A stretch of 64,000 nucleotides of DNA from an uncultured Bacteroidales bacterium (GTDB lineage Bacteria > Bacteroidota > Bacteroidia > Bacteroidales > F082), in the NCBI GenBank assembly GCA_900318085.1, contig ONJF01000002.1:62001-126000 (forward strand), in the 5' to 3' direction. The translations under genes were made by a program, and so were the position numbers. The notes under the pieces are model-generated. The model ran no database searches, was not told the DNA's origin, and was given only the letters and a program-made list of their open reading frames with translations. Every line of letters begins with the position of its first letter. The stretch's first letter is position 1. Of this stretch, positions 58,420-64,000 are shown piece after piece.

Positions 58420-60957
58420 ATGAAAAAATTGTTTGTGTTTGTCATCGTGTTGGTTGTCGGCATGATGAATCTCTATTCCCTTCCGATTGACCGTACCCTT
58501 GCGCAATCAGCAGCCCAAAAGTTTGCCACGGCGCGTTTTGCCGATGAACGAGCCTTGCCAGAATTGGTGTATACAGGCCAAGACGAGGCGTTTTTCGTCT
58601 ATAATGTTGGTGACCATTCTTTTGTCATCATCGCTGGTGACGATGCGCATCGTCCCGTCATCGGCTATTCCGACGAGTCGGCTTTCGATGCCTCCAACAT
58701 CCCACCTGCGTTGGCGTATTATTTGGATGGCGTGGCCGAATGCATATTGCAGTTGCATCATGCCGTAGCCACTCCCGAGGTAGCTGCCGAATGGAACTCG
58801 GTGCTACAGCACGGACGCCTCATCTCACGCCATGGTGGTCGCGGAACGGGTTATTTCTGCCAGACGAAATGGAATCAGACCTATCCTTACAACTACTGCT
58901 GTCCCGACGACCCCGCTGGTTCGGGAGGACATGCCATCGTGGGTTGCCTCGCCACTGCAATGTCGCAACTGATGCGTTTTTGGGCCTATCCTGCCCAAGG
59001 CATTGGCAGCCATTGTTATTATCATGATGACTATGGCGAGATTTGTGCTGATTTCGGTAATACCACTTATGACTGGGACAACATGCCAAATGTGTTGGAC
59101 AACACCTCTACGGAGGCCGAGAAACTGGCCACGGGAACCCTATGTTTCCATTGCGGTGTGACCATCGATATGGGCTATGGCCCGGATGGCAGTGGCGGAG
59201 CCTCGGGTCCCATCCCCGGTGTCATGCATACCTATTTCAACTATTGTGACTCCGTTGTGCAACTCCGCCGCGACGACTATGAGACCGAAACATGGAAAGC
59301 CATGGTGCGTGAACAGTTCGACATGGGTTGGCCGATGTATTATGGTGGCTGCGAGGACGGAGGATGTCACGCCTTCGTATGCGATGGCTACGATGACTTC
59401 GATATGTTCCACTTCAACCTCGGTTGGGGCGGCGGCTCCGACGGATGGTATCTCATCGATGATGCGCCTTACACGCATCCCGCCGACGCCATGTTCAACT
59501 TCGTGCCTGCCGAGGTCTATAACCAGACCCCATCTATGCCCACAGATTTCGCGGCGGTGCCGGTTTCCGACACTGACCTAAAGGTGCATCTCACTTGGAC
59601 CAACCCTACAACCACGCTTGACGGGTCAAATCTAGTGGATATTGAAAGTGTTGTTATAATGCGTGACAATGAGGTTATCGCCACTTTGTCTGATGTCACC
59701 CCAGGGGCAACGCTCGAGTATGAAGATGCCGATGTGCCGCGTTACGATGTGTACCATTATGCTGTATACGCTGTGGCCAATGGTCGTGTGGGCAAGCATG
59801 CCAACATAATGAAGGTGATGGTAGGTCCTTCCTGTCCGTGGAAGATCATCATGACGACGAATTCGTTCCAAGGGTGGCGTGGTGGCTATATCAGCGTTTA
59901 CAATATGGGAGGTCAGGAGTTGGGTCATTACACGATGACCTCGTCGACCACCATTTCGGTCGAACCTGATATGCCATTAGGCCGTTTGAGCTTTGGCTGG
60001 ACGGCTCCCCAAGAAACCGTCAGCCAGATGGCCTTCGTCATCAAGGATGCGAACGGGCAAACGGTATATTCCTATTCCGGCTCTTCCGACGACTTGCCGT
60101 CGGGCGTTTTCTTTGAAATCAATAACACCTGCGGTGGCGATTTGTCATGCGGTGTGCCCGAAAACCTTGTGGCGACAACTCAAGAAGATGCCATCCTGCT
60201 GACTTGGGATGCCGTCGATCATCCAGGCTACGGCTACAATATCTATCGTGATGGCCTATTGTATCGCCTTATCCAGGAGGGCAATACCTTTTTGGATCAG
60301 ACGGTTACGCAAGGCGGCCATTGCTATCGAGTGGCGGTGCTTTGCGAAGGCGGCGAGAGTGGCGAGTATTCCAATGAATCGTGTGCCACGGCGGGCCCCT
60401 GCTATCCACCTCGCAACCTCGATTTTGAGTTGACTAGCAGCTACAAGCCGAAACTGACATGGGAGAAGCCCGAGCCACATGAAGGTCTTTCGGGCTATTA
60501 TCTCTTCCGCAAGGACGGCGATGGCGAATACCACCGCATCAAGTTGTTGGGCGCCTCGGCGTTGAGCTATACCGACAATGCATTGAACCAAGAAGGCGAT
60601 TACTATTACCGTCTCTATGCCTACTATGGTGACTTGGATTGCACCTCGTCGCCGGCCAATCGTAAATACCGCCCCAACGAATTTGAGTTGCATGTCTACT
60701 ATTCTCCCACGGGAATCAACGAAAGCGAAGCCTCGATAAAGGTCTATCCCAACCCGACGAGTGGAAAGATTACAATCGAAGCGGTAGGCATGACGGAGGT
60801 GTCGGTTTACAATACGCTGGGACAGTGTGTCTTACAGGAGGAAGTTTCAGGAGGACAAACGACTGTTAATCTTCAACAAATGTCCGAAGGACTCTATCTG
60901 TTGCGTGTCAAGACGGGAAAAGGCATCGTCTCCAAACGCATCACCCTTAAGCATTAA
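58420..60957 (+). CDS. C10 (streptopain-like) cysteine protease with T9SS domain
   Basis: From ATG 58420 the product has 845 residues, with a signal peptide (VFVIVLVVGMMNLYSLP), a propeptide (20-150) typical of C10 enzymes, and the peptidase domain with catalytic Cys in GCLATAMSQLMRFW (about 176) and His in GGCHAFVCDGYDD (about 316). NLGWGGGSDGWYLID follows as in SpeB-type proteases. Residues about 360-770 hold fibronectin III-like domains (VHLTWTNPTTTLDG; ILLTWDAVDHPGYG). The end is a T9SS domain (VYPNPTSGKITIEA). A TACATTTG -7 box lies at 58388-58395. Together with the C25 protease it gives this region two secreted cysteine proteases. Confidence 0.9.
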   Translation: MKKLFVFVIVLVVGMMNLYSLPIDRTLAQSAAQKFATARFADERALPELVYTGQDEAFFVYNVGDHSFVIIAGDDAHRPVIGYSDESAFDASNIPPALAYYLDGVAECILQLHHAVATPEVAAEWNSVLQHGRLISRHGGRGTGYFCQTKWNQTYPYNYCCPDDPAGSGGHAIVGCLATAMSQLMRFWAYPAQGIGSHCYYHDDYGEICADFGNTTYDWDNMPNVLDNTSTEAEKLATGTLCFHCGVTIDMGYGPDGSGGASGPIPGVMHTYFNYCDSVVQLRRDDYETETWKAMVREQFDMGWPMYYGGCEDGGCHAFVCDGYDDFDMFHFNLGWGGGSDGWYLIDDAPYTHPADAMFNFVPAEVYNQTPSMPTDFAAVPVSDTDLKVHLTWTNPTTTLDGSNLVDIESVVIMRDNEVIATLSDVTPGATLEYEDADVPRYDVYHYAVYAVANGRVGKHANIMKVMVGPSCPWKIIMTTNSFQGWRGGYISVYNMGGQELGHYTMTSSTTISVEPDMPLGRLSFGWTAPQETVSQMAFVIKDANGQTVYSYSGSSDDLPSGVFFEINNTCGGDLSCGVPENLVATTQEDAILLTWDAVDHPGYGYNIYRDGLLYRLIQEGNTFLDQTVTQGGHCYRVAVLCEGGESGEYSNESCATAGPCYPPRNLDFELTSSYKPKLTWEKPEPHEGLSGYYLFRKDGDGEYHRIKLLGASALSYTDNALNQEGDYYYRLYAYYGDLDCTSSPANRKYRPNEFELHVYYSPTGINESEASIKVYPNPTSGKITIEAVGMTEVSVYNTLGQCVLQEEVSGGQTTVNLQQMSEGLYLLRVKTGKGIVSKRITLKH

Positions 60958-60963
60958 TCAAAA

Positions 60964-60997
60964 AAACTCTAAACTCTAAACCCTCAACTCTAAACTA
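60964..60997. repeat. Heptamer-periodic repeat, patch 3
   Basis: Five units of AACTCTA type, such as AACTCTAAACTCTAAACCCT, lie between the C10 protease stop and the Mrp promoter. The pattern matches 34647-34710 and 35310-35460. Confidence 0.55.
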
Positions 60998-61002
60998 TTT
61001 CT

Positions 61003-61010
61003 TACCTTTG
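61003..61010 (+). promoter_or_regulatory. -7 box for mrp
   Basis: TACCTTTG matches TAnnTTTG, 21 bp before the ATG at 61032. No -33 motif was found because the upstream 30 bp are heptamer repeat. Confidence 0.45.
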
Positions 61011-61031
61011 CAGCGTTAATTATTTAAAATC

Positions 61032-62051
61032 ATGCTAAATAAAGAAAATGTCATAGAAGTCCTGAAGGATGTCATTTATTTCCCCAAAGGGGACAATATC
61101 GTTGCCTTAAATATGGTTGAGAATCTGATGGTTAAGGATAATGCCATCCGTTTTGATCTGGTTATGGAGCATGCCAACGATCCGAAAAACGATATTTTGG
61201 TAAATGGTGCCAAGCGCACTTTGACCGAGGTGTTTGGTGAAGACCTAGAGATTGAGATCAAGGTGGTGGAAGAGAAGACTGCCCTTTCGAAGGTGAAACA
61301 TATCATCGCCGTGGCCTCTGGCAAGGGCGGTGTGGGCAAGTCGACGGTGGCGGCTAACCTCGCTATCGCTCTGGCGCGTGCCAACCAGCGTGTTGGTTTG
61401 ATTGATGCCGACATCTACGGTCCTTCCGTCCCGATGATGTTTGGACTCGGTAACGAGCAGCCCGCTGCTTTCGAAAAAGACGGCAAGACCGTGATGGTAC
61501 CCATCGAGCGTTACAGCATTAAGTTGATGAGTATTGGAAGCTTCGTTGATGCCGACCGTCCGCTCATCTGGCGTGGTCCCATGGCCACCAGCGCCCTGAA
61601 CCAGTTGATGAATGACACCCTCTGGGGTGAGTTGGACTGGATGGTCGTCGACATGCCTCCTGGGACAGGCGATATCCAACTGACCTTGGCACAACAATAC
61701 AATGTGTCGGGTGCCCTCATCGTGACCACACCGCAGAAGGTGGCCTTTGCTGATGTGCTGCGTGCCGCGATGATGTTCAAGGAAGAGGCCCTGCAAATCC
61801 CGATCTATGGTTTGGTGGAGAACATGGCCTACTTCACGCCTTCCGACATGCCTGATAAGAAATACTACATCTTCGGCAAGGAGACAGGCAAGGAATTTGC
61901 CGAGCAATTAGGTGTGCCGCTCTTGGGCCAAATCCCGATTACGGAAAAGATTGCAGAATGTGGTGATGCTGGTACGCCCTTGGCCTTGGATGCCGACTCG
62001 CCGGTCACCAAGGCTTTCGACAGAATTGCCCAATCGATAATCAATGCATAA
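61032..62051 (+). CDS. mrp: Mrp/ApbC-type iron-sulfur carrier P-loop ATPase
   Basis: The 339-residue protein has an N-terminal MIP18-like domain (1-85), then the deviant Walker A motif ASGKGGVGKSTVAANLAIAL (about 95-114), DADIYGPSVPMMFGL, and VDMPPGTGDIQLTLAQ (about 207-222). It resembles NBP35/ApbC ATPases that deliver 4Fe-4S clusters. The C-terminal metal-binding CxxC seen in many members is not visible; the segment is VENMAYFTPSDMPDKKYYIF instead. A NifU-domain gene follows, which fits cluster assembly. Confidence 0.9.
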   Translation: MLNKENVIEVLKDVIYFPKGDNIVALNMVENLMVKDNAIRFDLVMEHANDPKNDILVNGAKRTLTEVFGEDLEIEIKVVEEKTALSKVKHIIAVASGKGGVGKSTVAANLAIALARANQRVGLIDADIYGPSVPMMFGLGNEQPAAFEKDGKTVMVPIERYSIKLMSIGSFVDADRPLIWRGPMATSALNQLMNDTLWGELDWMVVDMPPGTGDIQLTLAQQYNVSGALIVTTPQKVAFADVLRAAMMFKEEALQIPIYGLVENMAYFTPSDMPDKKYYIFGKETGKEFAEQLGVPLLGQIPITEKIAECGDAGTPLALDADSPVTKAFDRIAQSIINA

Positions 62052-62056
62052 ATCTT

Positions 62057-62084
62057 GTAGAGACGCGATTAATCGCGTCTCTAC
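62057..62084. repeat. 28-bp perfect palindrome, copy 3
   Basis: The arms GTAGAGACG and CGTCTCTAC enclose CGATTAATCG. It starts 6 bp after the mrp stop and lies in the mrp-nifU gap. Confidence 0.75.
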
Positions 62085-62106
62085 CAACGCAATAAATACA
62101 TTTGGT

Positions 62107-62358
62107 ATGGATAAAGAAACCATCCTCAGAAAAGTCAAAAACGTCCTCGAGCAAGTGCGTCCCTACCTCCAGCAGGATGGTGGCGACGTCAATTTCGTGG
62201 AACTCACAGACGACAATGTCGTGATTGTGGAACTTACAGGAGCTTGTGGCAATTGCCCGCATAGCAAAATGACCCTCAAGAACGGCATCGAATCCGTGAT
62301 GAAAAAAGTCATCCCCGAGATTAAATCGGTGGAACAAGTCGAAACATTGGATTTATAA
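62107..62358 (+). CDS. NifU C-terminal-domain iron-sulfur scaffold
   Basis: The start at 62107 gives MDKETILRKVKNVLEQVRPY and 83 residues, the length of a stand-alone NifU-like domain. LQQDGGDVNFVEL and the cluster-binding CxxC in LTGACGNCPHSKMTL (Cys 48 and 51) are conserved. It binds a transient Fe-S cluster and probably hands it to Mrp or client proteins. It follows mrp across a perfect palindrome and may be co-transcribed. Confidence 0.92.
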   Translation: MDKETILRKVKNVLEQVRPYLQQDGGDVNFVELTDDNVVIVELTGACGNCPHSKMTLKNGIESVMKKVIPEIKSVEQVETLDL

Positions 62359-62365
62359 TCAAAGG

Positions 62366-62526
62366 AACTACGAATTGAACAAATTGTGCGAATATGGTTT
62401 GGAATTTTGCAGCCAAGGCTGCGAATGGGTACGAATGAACCAATCGAGATGCTCATTCGTATTCATTCGGGCGCATGCGCCCCAAATTCTTCTCATCAAT
62501 TCGTTGCATTCGTGTAATTCGTAGTT
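62366..62526. repeat. 161-bp inverted-repeat element with nested hairpins
   Basis: AACTACGAATT (62366-62376) and AATTCGTAGTT (62516-62526) are perfect outer arms. Inside are GCAGCC-AA-GGCTGC (62409-62422), TACGAATGA ... TCATTCGTA (62431-62463) and GGGCGCATGCGCCC (62469-62482). It has the shape of a small non-autonomous element. Confidence 0.6.
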
Positions 62527-62575
62527 ATATTAAACTGAAAATCAAACTAATTGTCTAACATAAAATTGAACGAAA

Positions 62576-64000
62576 ATGAAAAAAGTTTTATTCTCATTAG
62601 TTGCCATGCTGCTCCTTTCGGTGAGCGGCATCGCACAAACGACCTACACAAAGGTCACCTCCGCCTCGGGTCTTGAGGCTGGAGCCAACTACCTCATTGT
62701 GGCGCACTATGAAGATTTAGGCGTCCTCGCTATGGGTTACCAAAAGACGAACAACCGTCATGCTGTGGTTGTGAGCGAAAATGGCGATGCCATCTCCGTT
62801 ACGCCTGGCACTGATCCCACGAGCGAAACCGATGTGTTTGAGTTCACTTTGGGTGGAAGCACTGGTGCTTGGACCTTCTTCGACGAGGCCAAAGGTGGTT
62901 ATCTTTATGCCGCAAGTAGCAGCAGCAATAATTTGAAGACCCAAACCACCCTCGATGCCAACGGTCAATGGAGCATCACCTTCAACGGCGATGGTACGGT
63001 TGAGGTGGTAGCCCAAGGCGAAAACGAGCGCAACAACATGCGTTTCAACCCCAACACCTCAAACAACGCTCCTTTGTTCAGCTGCTATGCCGAAACGTCG
63101 AATATCGACACCCGCGTCAGCTTGTACAAGGCTGGTGGTAGTAGCAATCCCGATCCTGAACCGAGCAACTATCCCACTGAATTTGAGGCTTTGGTAGATG
63201 GCACTGATGTCTATCTCGTCTGGGAAGACGCCATCGGTGAACAACTGCCTTCCAAGTACTTGGTTCTGGCCTCCACGGGCAACATCACTGTTCCTACCGA
63301 CGGCACTCCCGTTCCCGATAGCGACATGGCCAAAAACGTGAATTACGGCACGCAAACCGTGACTTTCAGCGGCTTGCAAGGTGGTGGAATCTATCATTTC
63401 GCCATCTTCCCCTACACCAACAGCGGTGCTGCCATTGACTATAAGACCGATGGCACCTATCCTACGGAAACAGCTACTACGGAGGAAGTTTATGTTCTGC
63501 TCTATGAAGAATTCGATGAAGATCTTGGCGTGTTCTTTGCCTACGATGCCTACGGCGATCAAGGCTGGCACCAAGGTTCTCATCAGGGCACGACCTATGC
63601 CAATATGAATGGTTATGCTGAACAGGCAAGCCATCAGAATGAAGACTGGCTGATTGGTTATGTGGAAGTTCCGGATCTGACTTTCACCGATATTTTCATG
63701 GAGTTCCGTACGGCAATGAAGTTCGACGGCGACCCGCTGCGCGTGGCCATCTCCATGGATTATGATGGACAAAGTGACCCCAGCGACTTCGAGTGGGAGG
63801 ACATCACCGACGCTTTCGACTATTCAACGGGTGACTACGAATGGGTTGAATCGGGCGAATTGAATGTGATCGATTATGCTGAAAATGGAAGCTTCTATAT
63901 CGCGTTCATCTATACAAGTTCAGACGAAGCTGCTTCCTCATGGGAAATTGATTACGTGAAGGTGTGGGGTAAGTTCACGGCTGCCGTCAACGATAATGAG
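62576..64000 (+). CDS. Secreted choice-of-anchor J-type surface protein (cut by window end)
   Basis: The frame is open from ATG 62576 to the last base (475 residues). A signal peptide (VLFSLVAMLLLSVSGIAQ) is followed by a Ser/Thr-rich beta domain (about 20-180) that resembles N-terminal modules of secreted Bacteroidota enzymes, a fibronectin-like region (about 195-300), and a choice-of-anchor J domain (about 305-465: YEEFDEDLGVFFAYDAYGDQ and SSWEIDYVKVWGKF). A T9SS domain would be expected next, beyond the window. It may be a structural surface protein or the non-catalytic part of an enzyme. Confidence 0.75.
   Translation, partial: MKKVLFSLVAMLLLSVSGIAQTTYTKVTSASGLEAGANYLIVAHYEDLGVLAMGYQKTNNRHAVVVSENGDAISVTPGTDPTSETDVFEFTLGGSTGAWTFFDEAKGGYLYAASSSSNNLKTQTTLDANGQWSITFNGDGTVEVVAQGENERNNMRFNPNTSNNAPLFSCYAETSNIDTRVSLYKAGGSSNPDPEPSNYPTEFEALVDGTDVYLVWEDAIGEQLPSKYLVLASTGNITVPTDGTPVPDSDMAKNVNYGTQTVTFSGLQGGGIYHFAIFPYTNSGAAIDYKTDGTYPTETATTEEVYVLLYEEFDEDLGVFFAYDAYGDQGWHQGSHQGTTYANMNGYAEQASHQNEDWLIGYVEVPDLTFTDIFMEFRTAMKFDGDPLRVAISMDYDGQSDPSDFEWEDITDAFDYSTGDYEWVESGELNVIDYAENGSFYIAFIYTSSDEAASSWEIDYVKVWGKFTAAVNDNE

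Noticed and set aside
61032..62051. Missing CxxC motif in Mrp as a sign of a non-functional protein
   Set aside because: Walker motifs and length are intact, and I could not establish from memory whether Mrp proteins of this clade normally carry it, so it was kept as a note only.
1..64000. tRNA, rRNA, transposase, integrase or phage genes
   Set aside because: None was seen in either strand. The intergenic gaps show no tRNA cloverleaf with CCA or anticodon features; the cloverleaf-like repeat at 15544 lacks tRNA motifs.

Overview
The window comes from a Bacteroidota chromosome, most likely order Bacteroidales. Three things support this. At least nine secreted proteins end in a type IX secretion (T9SS) type A sorting domain with the YPNP...V.IEG...VYN..G signature. 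Many promoters show the Bacteroidetes -7 box TAnnTTTG rather than a sigma70 -10. Leaders mostly lack a Shine-Dalgarno sequence. No rRNA, tRNA, CRISPR array, transposase or phage gene was found. About 50 genes were called, and housekeeping genes alternate with surface-protein cassettes.

Layout. 0-7 kb (minus strand) holds a split mevalonate-pathway cluster: HMG-CoA reductase, a GHMP kinase and diphosphomevalonate decarboxylase (cut by the window start). It is interrupted by a GxxExxY gene and by a cassette made of a membrane TPR-HTH regulator, a BspA-like T9SS protein and a lipoprotein. 7-11.4 kb carries DUF4468 and GIN-domain envelope proteins, rlmH, ribF and asd. 11.5-17.3 kb (plus) carries a porin with an N-terminal frameshift, a lamin-tail lipoprotein, two CYTH or CYTH-like proteins and an SLC13 transporter. 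17.4-25.7 kb (minus) is an array of four T9SS surface genes, two of them recent FG-GAP duplicates, preceded by a second TPR-HTH regulator. 26-38 kb mixes a lamin-tail surface protein, a phosphatase, an acyltransferase, an MltF-like transglycosylase, beta-barrel proteins, queG, an enoyl-CoA hydratase, elbB and upp. 38-49 kb has two large paralogous repeat adhesins around a Ser-rich protein, then duplicated zinc metallopeptidases. 49-64 kb has a BASS transporter, a nitroreductase, a gingipain-like C25 protease, an AbrB/acyltransferase/AlkD run, a C10 protease, Mrp, NifU and a truncated secreted protein.

The most unusual feature is the density of small palindromic repeats. At least ten families were found (about 20 to 160 bp, several with nested hairpins). 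They lie between genes and also inside four reading frames without breaking them: GHMP kinase, TPR regulator 2, queG and the AlkD homologue. A second theme is a repeated module, a lipoprotein TPR-HTH membrane regulator followed by T9SS surface genes, in which the surface gene's -7 box is one arm of an inverted repeat. This could be a surface-sensing switch, but that is inference.

Limits: all calls come from reading sequence and motifs. No database search, folding or alignment program was run. Promoter boxes are pattern matches.
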